From Aphrophora alni (lineage: Eukaryota; Arthropoda; Insecta; Hemiptera; Aphrophoridae), in the NCBI GenBank assembly GCA_963513935.1, contig OY740768.1:45975142-46039141 (forward strand): a stretch of DNA of 64,000 nt. The letters are read 5' to 3'. Made by a program: the position numbers and the translations under genes. The notes beneath the pieces are model-generated. The model had not been told where the DNA came from, made no database searches, and was given only the letters and a program-made list of their open reading frames with translations. Shown here one piece after another: positions 1-15,740 of the stretch. Positions within the stretch are counted from its first letter, which is position 1. Each line of letters begins with the position of its first letter.

Positions 1-505
1 GGCTACTACAGGTTCAAATGTGAGCATATCCAAAATAAAGATATACATAGTTATAGCATCAGGCAAGCTAGTGGACAGCACTGATTGAATTCATATATCA
101 AACTTCCTTCCCTGGCTGGTGCTTGACTGATAAATAAGTTCCTATAGAGCATTAAAAACCATCAGTATTTAAAAACAGCCTTAGACAGCTACTATTGTCT
201 ACATCTAGATCCTTTTACTCTGTGAATTGGTCTCTTTTTCCCTTTGTATCGAAATTTATATATTCAATTTCGAGTATATATATTACTGATTATATTATTT
301 TAATTTTACTTAAATGTGTCTTTATTGTGTATAATATTAATTTTCTTTTGTCAGTCACTATTTTATTCCTGTTTTTTTTTTTTTTTATTGGAATTATTTG
401 TGAAATGTTGTTTTGGTTTTGTATTTTGTCTACTGTGTATTAATTGACTGTTGATCAGTTTTTGTTGATTTATTTGTTGTATTGTATGTGTAATATTTGA
501 AATTG
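1..505. other. AT-rich upstream intergenic sequence
   Basis: No exon-like or recognisable transposon coding sequence is visible. An 82-codon open frame at 195-443 is T-rich, encodes almost only hydrophobic residues and runs through homopolymer T tracts, so it is judged to be chance. Confidence 0.5.
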
Positions 506-513
506 AATATGGT

Positions 514-756
514 CAAGGGAGCCCGCAGAGGGCCTCCCTGGGGAGGTCGTAAAAGTGGTTAATTTTATACATTTTTGTGAAATGAATACATTTCTTTAAA
601 TTTTTTTTTCTATCAACTGAATAAAATTACAACCAATTTTGAAATATTATCTAATTAACTTTATTAGAAAGTTACCAAAAAACATATCAAAATTTTTGGT
701 ATTTCGTCATCTCGCCCTCCCCCCCCCCCCTGCAACAATCCCTGCGGGCGCCCTTG
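514..756. mobile_element. hAT-type MITE with 8-bp target duplication
   Basis: The ends form an inverted repeat, CAAGGGAGCCCGCAG on the left against CAAGGGCGCCCGCAG read inward on the right, with one mismatch. The flanks are aatatggt (506-513) and aatatggc (757-764), an 8-bp target duplication with one change, the size expected for the hAT superfamily. The 243-bp interior has no coding potential and carries a long C run near the right end. Its termini resemble those of the element at 31113-31300. Confidence 0.75.
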
Positions 757-764
757 AATATGGC

Positions 765-2160
765 TATGCAATTGTATTTTATCTAAAAAATAAATAAATG
801 TTTTGTGTGGAAATATCCATTTTGAGATCACCAGAGTTCAAAAAAGTGACAAAGTCTGTAATCTATCTGTAGTCTACAAAAAAACTGGACCGAATTTTAT
901 CAGATGTTGTATTTAGGTATATTTTGATCGAATCTCGAGGTAAATTCCCCCCTCTTTAATAACTAAAAATTTGGGAAGAGGGTTCTTGTCATAAGATCAA
1001 AACACAAAAACTATTTCAAAGAAATTTTGCAAAAATGTAGTCTTCAATAGTTGATCAAAGCTGATTTGGTTTTCATTGTTCCAAAAATTCCGGTGTGGAA
1101 ATATAACTTTTTCTAGAGAAGTAACCCCCAATAGGCTCACAAGTCTCCTGAATATCAGCTCTAGATTTGTTCAATGCTTTTACCGGTTCCAGTCCTGTTG
1201 ATTAGCTCCTGGATGATAGTATCCATAACTTCTCCACGTTGGTGAACTCCAAAGATCTAAATAAAACATAGATACTGTCCTAGAAGAAAATGTAATATCT
1301 CTAAATCTGTCAAAACTCGACTTTATATGGGTGAAATTGTGAAGAATTATAATCCAAACGTAGTAATGTCCCAAATCGTATGTAAAACAATCCGTAAATA
1401 AATTTGAAGAAAACCAAAATAATCTGTGACCCTCATCAGGTTTGTGTGATTTTTATAGATTTACTCGCGAATTGTATTTTATTTTACACGCTATTTAGTA
1501 AATTCCTTTGGGACACAACACTTCACTTTTTCGAGAAAAAAAAATTGTTAGAAATTACTTTTGCAGATTTTGAAACGTCTTACGTTTTAGACAGCATCAG
1601 TTGTTCTTCATTTTTTGGACATGTTAGTGTTATAAAAGTTGTTAACAAAATTGGCACTACCAATATAAATATCAATTACCCAGATCTGTGTGCAAAATTA
1701 AAAATAATAGCATACAGTTAACGAATAATTTACAAAAAAGAACCTTGACCGTTGTTATGTAAACTTAATTTCATTTTATAATGTGTGTTCAGTTTATGAA
1801 GTTAAGCCAGTTTAACTGACAGCTACCGAATTGAAATGATTTTGCAAAGAATAATTTTGTTTGGTTAATATTTCGATTGCGAACTGAACAGACAGTGTTT
1901 TTGCACCGTTTATTTATAACTTGGAATGAATATTATGTTCCATACCACCAACATATAACGTTCAAACCGGTTCACAGTGACAAATGGTGTAGGGCACACC
2001 AGTTTTATTTGTGATTTCATCATTTTCACTTTGAAGTAATTCTTTTAACGCGACTAAATCCCTATTTTTAAACGAGTCGTAAATGTTAATGTAATACGTA
2101 ACAATGAATCCCGCACTATGATGTCTGATAATGTGTAAACTGGAGTAGTCGGGATCTCGT
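765..2160. other. Upstream sequence of ERR, no gene recognised
   Basis: Short open frames at 1180-1374 (-) and 1404-1721 (+) have no recognisable motif. The stretch near 830-1110 reads like old dispersed repeat. The ERR promoter is expected toward the right end, but I see no TATA box or other core element I would defend. Confidence 0.4.
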
Positions 2161-2342
2161 GGAGGCATGTAAACAGAACCGAAGAGAAGAGAGGGGAGGA
2201 GGGGGGAAAGAGAGAGACCGGCAACACAGGCTACGGCTATGAAACCAGTGTTGCGTTGGATGCGGTTCTATTCGTTGATGTGTTGATAAACATGTGAAGT
2301 TTTGTGATGGTTTGTGCTGCCGGTGATTCCTGTTACATAAAT

Positions 2343-2366
2343 ATGGATACATGGATGGAGGATATG
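2343..2366 (+). CDS. ERR: Estrogen-related receptor, first coding exon
   Basis: This exon encodes M-D-T-W-M-E-D-M and ends exactly at a good donor (ATG|GTATGT, intron from 2367). It leaves phase 0, which is what the exon at 40758 needs. An in-frame stop (TGA, 2295-2297) lies upstream. Another in-frame ATG at 2307 would add 12 residues; both ATGs have a purine at -3 and G at +4, so the start is not settled. Two tiny upstream ORFs (ATG at 2278 and 2292) end at once, which could dampen translation. The sequence just before, 2161-2342, is purine-rich and less AT-rich than its surroundings and is the likely 5' UTR. The exon assignment is inferred from splice phase and position, because the peptide alone is too short for homology. 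Confidence 0.5.
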
Positions 2367-3805
2367 GTATGTGATGGTGTTTATTTTGTAGTTTTAAGTT
2401 AGGTTAGTCAACAATATTTAAAATAGACTGAAAAGTATTGAGGTTCGATTTCATCGTCTTACTGTAAAAATGAAAACAACCAAGAGCTTGAAGTGAAATG
2501 ATTCTATAGGAATTTGGGTGTTGTAGTGTTTCTCCTTGAAATAATCAAGTCGACATTGTGTATTGTAATTTGAATTATTGCAAAAATCGGATGTAAACCG
2601 GCTACCATTTTGAAACTGTTTTAACGATATTGTTTAAATACGGTAAACTATTTTAAAAAGAAATTACCAAATTTTAACTAAATTATACAAAAAATGTCAT
2701 GTAGATAGTAAGCAGATGTACCGGGTGTTGGAAATGTATTAAAACAATGTGATAATTTTTGAATGAATAATACCGCAAAACAATAGTTGGGTTCTCATTG
2801 AACCTAACATTTTGTGTAGCCTACAGCCTAATTTCCAAATTTAAACCTGTATTTTTAATACAGAATTTTAAGATGATTTTATTCTTGGTTCTTTTTAAAA
2901 ATAATGCGACCATTTAGTTGATACAGGTTCTTAAATATTATTGAAATTATAGAATTTTCAGCCCTAGAACAAAATAGGTGTAATTTAAAAAATGTGAAGA
3001 ATTTCATTATTTAAAAAACTAAGCCTAATTTACAGTACTAGGCTATTGGTTAATTCCAAAATTCGAGGAATGAAAATGTCACTTCTGCTATACTATAAAT
3101 GCCTTCATGATAAGGCCTAGATCAGGAACCATGAATCTCTTATTAATGTTCTGAAAAGTATTCAGAAATTATGGAGATGGGGAGGGGGGGTGATTATATT
3201 AATAAACAACTACCAGAAGATAAACAAAAATTGGGGTTTACATCTAAATGGTAAAATGGAACTACCAATTTCCCAACTCAAAAAACAAGTGAAGTCAAAA
3301 GTTTCCAATTTTAACATATAATTTTTATTAAAAAGACACTTTGAGCTGTTTACATTATTCACTTTTTTTTAAATGTTGAACGTTTTACCTAATAATTTTA
3401 GTGCTATTTTATCCATTTAAATTTTTCGATTCTTTAACTGTTTTTGAGTTGAAAGTTCTATAATTTAAAAATTTTAAAGAACTAATGTTCCTAAATGGTT
3501 GCATATTTTTAAAATATCTACAAAGTATAAAATGTGATTTTACAACAAAACATATAAAAAAGAATTATATTGTTTGTACTTCAAAATGATAACTTTGTCA
3601 CTTGGGGGTTCTGCGTTTTGGATAAGGAACATTGGGATGAATACTAAAAAGTAGTTTCATTTAATTATTGGATCCCAAATTTTGTTTCTCAGTTATTAAT
3701 TATTCAAAAAATAATCAAATCGTTTCCATATTTTCTAACCGAATAATGTAAACAAAGATTGATTTTTGAAATGTTTTATTTATTTATTTTTTTACAAGTT
3801 TGGTT

Positions 3806-3808
<3 letters not shown>

Positions 3809-3850
<42 letters not shown>
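3809..3850. repeat. (TA)n microsatellite
   Basis: About 21 uninterrupted TA units inside AT-rich sequence. Confidence 0.97.
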
Positions 3851-3855
<5 letters not shown>

Positions 3856-6469
3856 GCACTCTTTTTACTTTTATTTAACCATTTAATAACTTTTTTGAAA
3901 TTATGTCATACTTCAATCCATATAGTCTAAGTGTTCTGCCCGAGTCATCGAAAAGCTTACACCAATTTAAAAAAATACTATAGTTAAATTGAGTTTTTCT
4001 TTAACGAAATTTGTTGTACTATTAATAAGTGTCAATGTGTCCCTCCATTAGTCGCTCTGCACACTTCAAAGCGATAGTCCCAGGTGGACTGAAGCATGTC
4101 AGGTGTGACGCGATGGCGACACAATCCGCTCTCGTAGATTGTAAGTCACTGAATCGCTTCCGCACATTTCTAGTTAAACGCTCATCAATTGATTAGACAT
4201 ACAAATCATTTAGACATTATAGACTCATAACGAACATTTTTGCACAGATTTCATTAAAATCTGTTAATTAGATCTCGAAAAATGGAAGTCCCGGACTGAG
4301 CACTTTCCGGCTATTTTTTAAATTATAGGACTCCACTTTTATATTACCAGCTGTGAAATCGGGTTTCTTGAGTAACGCCTTGATTCAGAGAGCCTGGACT
4401 ACATTATTAATATTATTTAGTTTTAAAAACTCAGGACAGTATATAGTAGAAAACTTGACTTGACACTTGGGTTGTACAATTAAATTGTATCTTTTTTAAC
4501 ACTGTAAGTAAAGATTTAAACGTAGGTAGTTTTCCTTCCTTTAAATGGAATTAATTTAACATTTGCACATAAAAACAATCATAGATGTCTGTTATCTTAT
4601 TCCTTTGTATGTTTTTGTTCGGCGTGTTATATTTTGTAGAACACTTGATGTACAAACACTTTTTTTCTTCCTGAGTTTCTACACAGTGATACCCTTGTTC
4701 CAAGCGCCAACAAACTGAACCATGTTCCCCCCTCACTGAGCCTACCTCAGAGTGATGAAGAGGTTACAGCTCAGGCTATATATCTCACATAGTGTACTAT
4801 TAGGATGCTAAATCACACTTTCAATTTTATATGACGTTTTAATTATGAACCTAAAAAATGAAAATCTTAGATATCCTTTTACTTTTTTTGTGTGGTAAAT
4901 TGGCTAAAACCTACCTAATTTACAAACACTGTTTGTTTAAATGTGTTTCTAAAACGGAGCGATACGCTTGGTTAAAACGTAGCCAACAAACCGAACCTTA
5001 TACCCCCCCCCCTCCAATGCAGTAGACTTGGTTGTGGAACTTTCTTGAGTTTGTTTTATCATACAGCTTACCGGAACTTGGTCTGTAACTATGTTTAAAC
5101 AAACCACACTAGTCAAACTAGAGAAGTAATCCGTCCAAACAACCAGACGTGCTCTGTAGTGCAGTCTTGTTTTTTGTGCTATTTTGGTTTTTATACTTTA
5201 ATTAGAAATTAACCATAGTTAGTCAATTAATTGTGGTCGTGGCTTTCCCAAAATCGGACGCTTTAATTTATTATTTAAACAAAACGAGTTTGTCACTGGA
5301 CAACACCTAACGTTAGCTCCGATAGTGTGAGTGTTTAATCAGTAATCAGGTTTATTTAGGTAATTAAATGAATCTCTTCAAAGCTAGGTATTCTATGGTG
5401 CATGGGCAGACACGGGGTAACGATGAATACCTCAAAATAAGCTTGGGAATTATCCAATATCGCTTTCCTAAATGTAGGCTTTAGACTAGTCCTCCAAAAT
5501 GTGATAACTATGTCGATGGAAATCGTCGTATGATATCTCAGCGCATCTCACGGTGACGTTTAAACTTAACCTATAAAGCGATGTTAATAATTCTTTTAAA
5601 TATATCGATAAAATGCAATGTTATTCTTAAAATGTACTGTGGAATATAGTTGTCCCAATCGTTGAAAATAATTGTTAAAATTTATTAATTACCCGTCACT
5701 GGAAAAAACTTATGTTGCTGAAAATTTTCAAAAATGCGAAAATATTTGTCGAAAAATCTGGATTTATTATTTTTTTAGCGGCAAAAAATGATCGATAAGA
5801 AACAAATTTTCAGTTGCAATTAACGTTCAAATCCTGTACCACCTTTGTTACTGATAAAATATAAATTGTTAAAAATTTTAAATTAATTACGTAAAATATG
5901 TCGAAAATTATCTAGGTTTCTTTTTACTCGTACATTCGTTATAGCTTGGAAACTACCGAATTAATTTGAATCAAAGAAAGATTAAAACCTGACGAAATGT
6001 TGTACCTACATACGTTAGAAAATCGGATTACCGGTATTCGAGTTAAATTTACAAACATATAGATAGATAGAGAGACCTTGAGTTTTAGATATGTAAAAAC
6101 GTTTTATTTTATTTGTGGAGTGAGATAAAAATATGCACAACACTATAATGTAACTGATTACACCATCATTTTTATAATAAAGTTTTTAAGGACAATAAAT
6201 GTTTTATAGCATGTCATGATTAATGATAAACTTGACGGAATAGGCTCTGATTTTATACACATTAACTGTTGACTTCGTAACAGCTGATCGTCAGATTCGG
6301 GATTAAAACAGCGTTGCCAGCATAACAGGAAAAAATAATGGTAAAACATGTTGTAATACGTGATAAAAGTCCTAATTATTGTATTGAGTTGTAGGCGACA
6401 TACACGTGTGCTGTTCATTTCCATTTTCTATAACTTTATAAATAAAAAATATGTTAAAAATAATATTTT
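3851..6469. other. Intron 1 sequence with a small GC-richer island
   Basis: Mostly AT-rich filler. A less AT-rich patch at about 4040-4190 contains ATGGCGACACAATCC and then GATT|GTAAGT at 4141, so it could be a small exon (see findings). Two stretches ending in C runs (about 4695-4735 and 4978-5015) share the words 'ccaacaaac(t/c)gaacc' and look like copies of one dispersed repeat. Nothing else is recognised. Confidence 0.4.
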
Positions 6470-6818
6470 TAATATATAGTTAATTACCTTAGAGGTTGTC
6501 CTCAGTCCGTATATTAGTTATGGCTACAGCGCTGTTTCGCCGAACACTGTCGGATTCGTCAGGCCTGCACTAACACATAAACACGTAACACAACACAACA
6601 CTAACACATATAAAATCAGAATATGACTCGTCGTACATAAATAATAAAATTGTTTGTGGCCACATTATAAGGTCTTATTTGTCCAGCTGCAGGTATTGTG
6701 TTAAGTGTTTAAGTGTTAGTTCGGGCCTGACGAAGCCGACAGTGTTCGGCGAAACAGCGCTGTAGCCATAACTAATATACGGACTGAGGAAACCTCTAAG
6801 GTAATTAACTATATATTA
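6470..6818. mobile_element. MITE with inverted arms of about 95 bp
   Basis: The left arm (6470-6565) and right arm (6722-6818) are nearly perfect reverse complements and contain the words GTTCGGCGAAACAGCGCTG and CCATAACTAATATACGGAC. About 155 bp of loop lies between them and there is no ORF. The structure fits a non-autonomous DNA transposon, but I could not define a clean target duplication, so the superfamily is open. Confidence 0.8.
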
Positions 6819-8180
6819 TATATTAAACAGTCCAAGGCAACACATTATACTTTATAAAATAATATTTTTTAATGTAGGAATAATTTTCAAAATCGGTTGT
6901 GAAGTTTCTGAGAATAGAAAATTAACTGTTACAAAAATTTACCTCAACGAAATGTAATCTATATAATATTAGTGTAAATATGTACACGTTCAACAAAGTG
7001 ATCATAGTTTGTAGTAGTAGTGATGTGGGGGTGAAATGCTATGTGGCCTTTAGAGACTATTAAGACCCTCTGTTTCGTATAAGACGGGGAATTCTCGTCT
7101 ATTGAAGCCCCCTCCTTGAAAGGACAATGATAGGTACAATCTGGTACCGTTAAAACGTCTGGCCTTTTTGTGTATCGTCTTTATGGCTTTTTTTTTTAGG
7201 GAGAATCGCCACATGGACTGTTTTTAAGACGTCTATTCTCTACTGTAAGGGTCGGTAACTGACCTCTGTTATTCTCCTTCTTTTTAGGGAATCATTTCCT
7301 TGCCCCCCCCCCTCTGATAATGTGCCTTGAGCTACTAGATCGCAGGTAACACCTTACAGGAGCTTCCTCTTTTTGTTGAGTTCTTCTTCTATCAGCAGTG
7401 GTTGTTTGACCTTACTCTACTGGGTTTATCTCCTCGTTGTCGAGAAAATCTGGACGAAGCTGAGGATATGTTGATAGTCATCACGGAAGGTATGCTCCAT
7501 TCTATCAGCACGTCGAGTTGCAGAACATGCAGCACAAGTTTGGTATTTTTAATTTCTCCATTAGCAGCTAGGGAAAGGGTGATCCACACGGCCAAAGCTC
7601 CGCTTTATATAACTCAAAATTTGGAAGGAGTTGCTATAAGGAAAAGTTATAGTTTTTTCTCAAAACCGGTACTAAATATTTTGATGGAATATTTCTCGGG
7701 TGTAACCCAAACAAAACGTACTGGTCGCCATATCTCATTAACGCCGGTTCCTAGGTTATCGGCAAAAAACAAAAATTGACGTTGAAGTTATTAAAAGACT
7801 TATTTCCCTTTTAACGATTTCTTTCAAATTGTAGTAAATTGTGAAATTAATGACCCAACTCGTGTGCAAAGTCACAAGTAAACGAACATTACGGTTCAGG
7901 AATAATTGGCAAAAAAACAAAAATGAACCTTGATCACCGTCATTAAAAACTCGATTTTAACTAAATACTATTTACATCAAGGAAGTTTTCAGGGCTCAAA
8001 CGATGCATGTTTATGTCCTTATTTAAAGATATGTTTTTCTAAAACGTTGTGCATTGACAATTTTTACGTTTTGATTCATTTTTTGATGACATAGTTTTAG
8101 TTGCTTATTATTGGGTTTTGATGAGGCGTGAATGAAAAGTGTATACACTTATTTTGCAGTGTTTATTTTAGGTGATGTTT
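6819..8180. other. Intronic sequence, no recognised gene
   Basis: Segments at about 7255-7320 and 7860-7975 resemble dispersed repeats found elsewhere in the window; the second matches about 35005-35115. Open frames at 7402-7779 (+) and 7392-7595 (-) overlap on opposite strands and show no known domain. Confidence 0.4.
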
Positions 8181-8345
8181 TACCGACTTCAACAAAGGAT
8201 ATCCGCGTATATTTCAGGAACGGCTTAACCGATTTCATTGCGGGTGCTCTCATTTGAAAGGGTGTGCTCCCGAGATGGTCCCGTTTCATTACTGACTTGA
8301 TTGAGTCAGTACTTGAATGCCAAAATGTCGCCTGATTGACACAGG
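8180..8345. repeat. Dispersed 'accgacttcaa' repeat fragment
   Basis: This segment begins with the same accgacttcaa word as the nearby palindrome at 8484 and has the ragged look of an old interspersed repeat. There is no coding content. The class is not assigned. Confidence 0.4.
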
Positions 8346-8483
8346 CTAGTTGGAAGTATTTTTATTTAATATTGATAAAATGACATTTGATTAAAATGAA
8401 AGCATATAGTATGTGTTTATGTTAACTAGCCAGTACTTGTAAGACATTTTTGCCAGTACAGGGAAAGGAAAACAAATTTAAAT

Positions 8484-8838
8484 ACCGACTTCAAAAAACA
8501 AACTAAAAAAATTATAAATATTTTTTTATAACAGTTGAGACTTCATAATTATTATATTCTTAAAATGTAAACTACTAGTTGTAACAGAAACAAAAATGAG
8601 TGTTTATATCTTGCTTTTTTTGAAGTCGACAACACGATCGACTGGGCATTCGGTGTAAGATCTCATTTCTTGAACGATCATGGCGTCGACTTCAAAAAAA
8701 GCAAGGTATAAATACTCATTTTTGTTTCTGTTACAACTAGTAGTTTATATTTTAAGAATATAATTATTATGAAGTCTCACTGTTATTTAAAAAAATTATC
8801 TTTATATATTTTTTTTAGTTTGTTTTTTGAAGGCGGTC
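8484..8838. mobile_element. Foldback/MITE with arms of about 150 bp
   Basis: The left arm 8484-8630 starts at accgacttcaaaaaac and ends in tgaagtcgac. The right arm 8685-8838 mirrors it (gtcgacttca ... ttttttgaaggcggt). The loop is about 54 bp. Several small mismatches show some age. No ORF is present. Confidence 0.8.
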
Positions 8839-9732
8839 TTTATTGAAAAAAAAAAATTACATATTTTTTACGCATAATAGCGCAGCGTTACTTCATCACT
8901 GCCTGCTAAACGTGAAATGGATTGTAGCTTGAATCATATAAATTTACCCATGGACTGAAATATTGAATATGTGAGTAAGCAGAGACTCCATTTTAATGAC
9001 AGTTGTATTTTGCTTTCGGCGCATTTTCATCGGTCATAGATCTCTGTGTTTAATACATTTTTATGACGCCCTACAAAACGCACTATGTTACGTTTGGCAT
9101 CATGCCATTCATTAACCGCACAGTGCTCTGTAAATATGTTCGGAAACTGGGTATTGGTTTGCTATTATTGCTTCAAAAAATCCATGAAAATATAAAGTTT
9201 AACCTATAAATATTGGTGTCATTCTCCTAAGCATACTTTAGCAGCATAAGCTATAATGTGAAAAGAATGAGTTCTGGAATCTAAGTAAAATGAACTGAGC
9301 AAAAACATTGCAAGAATTATGTAGGCCTACTCATCCCCAAAACCAAATAAAAACCAGCCAAAACAATTCGTCACCAAAAATGACCTTTCGGTAGATTTCA
9401 GTAAAACAAACTTCATGGAAAAGTAAAATAATTCAAAAAAAGTATTACCCTTGCGCAATTAATCTGAATATACCAACTTTATTTTGCAATATCTAGAAGC
9501 TCGTAATCTGTAATTAGTTTAGTAAAAACATTGCAATAAAGACATTTACAACTACGTAAACTATTATTTGTATGTGTATTTAGTACTTTTCGTTTAAAAT
9601 TTTTACGGTGAAAAAATGAATAGCGAGTTAAAATATTATTTTTCCATTTTCAGGTAAGCTTTGAAGTTTTTTGTATCTCAACACTTGTGTATACAATGAA
9701 ACTTTCCCGTTATACAGTGAATTTTTGTACAG

Positions 9733-9918
9733 GGTGTTTCAAAAAGGACTTTACAACTTGAAAAATTCATATAATGTGTACACATTTCATCTTGAGGAAC
9801 AGAATCAAATGCTCCCGGCGAATCCTTTGAAGTATATCGATATGACCTGACGTTACAAAGCCAAATCGCCCGATAATTTTTTCATTGCGATGAATTTACT
9901 TTTCTCTAGAGGTTTGGT
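9733..9918 (+). mobile_element. Mariner terminal fragment (solo end)
   Basis: The segment begins ACAGGGTGTTTCAAAAAGGA. I recognise this as the terminal type of the mariner/IS630 family whose helix-turn-helix ORF also occurs at 19754, where the right end reads ...aaacatcctgta. Only the non-coding terminal part is present before a hAT MITE interrupts at 9927. Confidence 0.45.
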
Positions 9919-9926
9919 ATCAAAGG

Positions 9927-10329
9927 CAGGGCCGGGCCAGGGGGTGCGCGGCCGAGTGAAAATAAAATATTTAAAAAAATATCTAAAAATAAAAATAAAT
10001 AGCCATAACGAAACATATTTTTTGAATTGATTACAAAAAAATCATTCTGATTTTGAAGTTCATTGGAACAAATAATTGAGCTCACTATTTAATACATAAA
10101 ATTACTAAAAGTGTTTAACAAAGACGGCATTTTGTTAAGCCCAGAACCAAGTAAATTACTCGAAAAACTTGCAATGGTAAAATTGCATCGTGGAGTGGTG
10201 TTTAAGCAATTAACATATAGGCCTGATATAATTTTTTTAATAAAGGTTTTTGGGGAAGTAACTTTAACCAGACTAGGGGGGAGAAAAATTATTGGGCATA
10301 GGGGCGCCAAAATGCTAAATCCGGCCCTG
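9927..10329. mobile_element. hAT-type MITE, CAGGGCCGG ends, perfect 8-bp TSD
   Basis: The ends are CAGGGCCGG (left) and CCGGCCCTG (right), flanked by a perfect 8-bp duplication, atcaaagg, at 9919-9926 and 10330-10337. Both features are typical of hAT elements. The 403-bp interior has only opposite-strand overlapping frames, so it is non-autonomous. It inserted into or beside an older mariner end. Confidence 0.85.
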
Positions 10330-10887
10330 ATCAAAGGTAAAACATCGTTATCTGAATGACGTGATTATGATAGTAAATGTTCAAATGGATTTAAAAGGTT
10401 CAAGGCCAAACATTACAATTTTTACATTATTTATAGCCTTATGATTACTTCTTGCAAAAATATGGATAATAAACTGTCTTTTTTTTGAGGTTTATTGAAT
10501 AAACTTTTTAATTATCTTTCTTAACATATTGGGGAAGAGCAAATTTTAACGATAATGGACAAAAAATAATTAGAAATACAATAAAGAATAGAAAATTGTG
10601 ATAAAATTACGTCGAAGGCTCAATTGAAAATTCGCATGACAAAAATAACTGTGTAAATGAATAATTAATTTAACCCGCTCTTCACTGTAAAGTATAAAGA
10701 TAATTAGAATAGAAGAGACAGCGAATGAAATGGATTTTCCTTAAATAAATTAATAGCATTAGAACATAGTGAGTCACAATGGACTTCCTGTTAGTGGCCT
10801 TCAAACCTTACCGAGCAAAATGTGATTACTTCCTCCATATAATGTACACAGTACAGAGTGACAATGGAAAAAAAAGGGGGAAAAAAA

Positions 10888-10890
<3 letters not shown>

Positions 10891-10915
<25 letters not shown>
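10891..10915. repeat. (TA)n microsatellite
   Basis: A short TA run that abuts the 5' edge of the tandem array beginning at 10918. Confidence 0.9.
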
Positions 10916-10917
<2 letters not shown>

Positions 10918-10918
<1 letters not shown>

Positions 10919-11440
10919 TATTTGTGATCTTAACAGAATTTTAGTTTTGGATAGCGATGATTTCAAAAATAATTGTGGTTGTATGAAATTTTAACACATT
11001 AATAAATAATTCTAGTAAAAACTAATGTTTTTTACGTAATAAAGAGTAAGTATTATGACAATAAAAAAATTAAAAAAACTGTATTTGTGATCTTAACAGA
11101 ATTTTAGTTTTGGATAGCGACGAATTAAAAAATAATTGTGGTTGTATGAAATTTTAACACATTAATAAATAATTCTAGTAAAAACTAATGTTTTTTACGT
11201 AATAAAGAGTAAGTATTATGACAATAAAAAAACTGTATTTGTGATCTTAACAGAATTTTAGTTTTGGATAGCGATGATTTCAAAAATAATTGTGGTTCCG
11301 TAAAATTTTAACACATTAATAAATAATTCTAGTAAAAACTAATGTTTTTTACGTAACGAGTAAGTATTATGACAATGAAAAAAAAAAACCCCGGATTTGT
11401 ATAAAGTAATATTTTAGGTTTGGATGGCGATAAATGCAAA
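10918..11440. repeat. Tandem repeat, three units of 154-163 bp plus a partial
   Basis: Units start at 10918, 11081 and 11235, each opening with gtatttgtgatcttaacag and closing with a poly-A stretch of variable length. A diverged partial unit follows from about 11394 (ggatttgtataaag...). Units differ by a few substitutions and by the length of the A-rich junction. No ORF spans a unit boundary. Confidence 0.92.
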
Positions 11441-11867
11441 CATTCGCTGACCTAAATGGATTTATTTTCTATTGATTCTCATTGAATCTCCACAAAAAAA
11501 AAGAGTCAATGTTCCGTATCTCTAAAGTTATATAAGATCTTAAACGTGTCTTCTTATAACCTCTTCCATTTACTATCTAAAATATTGTTGTTGAACATAA
11601 AAATCTAATTATCTATCGACAAAAGCTGAACTTGCATCAGAATAAGTAAGTGTTTGTTCCAAATGTAGGGGAAATAAGACAAAAGTTGCTACCTCTATAG
11701 AGGATACAAACAAACACACACCACAGACATAACCTTCAAGATAATTTATTGTAGTATTACCCTCATATTGAAATGGACACCTTCAGGGGCTCATTAAACT
11801 GAGTACGAGCCTGGCAATACCGAAGAACCTAGCTGGATCTTGAGTTAAATCCCTATATTTTATCTTT

Positions 11868-12010
11868 CGTAACAGATCTCTCTTCACCAACTCTTGTTCT
11901 AATCTGACCCTGTTGCTTTTAGTGTACTCGAGGGCTAGGAGACGTTATGTTATGTTCTTTCTTCTTATAAGAGGATGATGACCGAGAACACAGGGGGGGG
12001 GGAGGGGTGT
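11868..12010 (+). repeat. Unassigned dispersed family, copy A (ends in poly-G/C)
   Basis: The copy carries the family words agatctctctt, ctcgagggctagg and ttatgttctttcttctt followed by gatgatgaccgag and then a G run. Further copies are near 15.8, 17.6, 29.3, 29.9, 33.3, 34.4 and 46.5 kb. The family does not resemble a known tRNA-derived SINE. It may be the terminal part of a larger element (see findings). Confidence 0.6.
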
Positions 12011-12181
12011 ACAAGTTAGTGTTAGGACATATAGGTTATCGATAAGAAAGAGGTACCCATAAATTGGTCCGCATTTTAAAATTTTCTGACTATTTTCATT
12101 TTATATTTAACCCATAGTAAAAATTTCGCTCATTATAATTTCGGTTACTGCAGCTGTCACTTCTGATTGTTTTACTAGATT

Positions 12182-15700
<3,519 letters not shown>

Positions 15701-15740
15701 CTATAATAGTTCATTTTGTGCAGCTTAGCAATCTGATATA

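Noticed and set aside
7392..7779. A 125-codon + strand ORF overlapping a 67-codon - strand ORF
   Set aside because: No recognisable domain, no splice sites in a consistent frame and old repeat on both sides; kept as background only.
10089..10359. Two overlapping ORFs on opposite strands
   Set aside because: They lie within the hAT MITE 9927-10329 and run over its right end.
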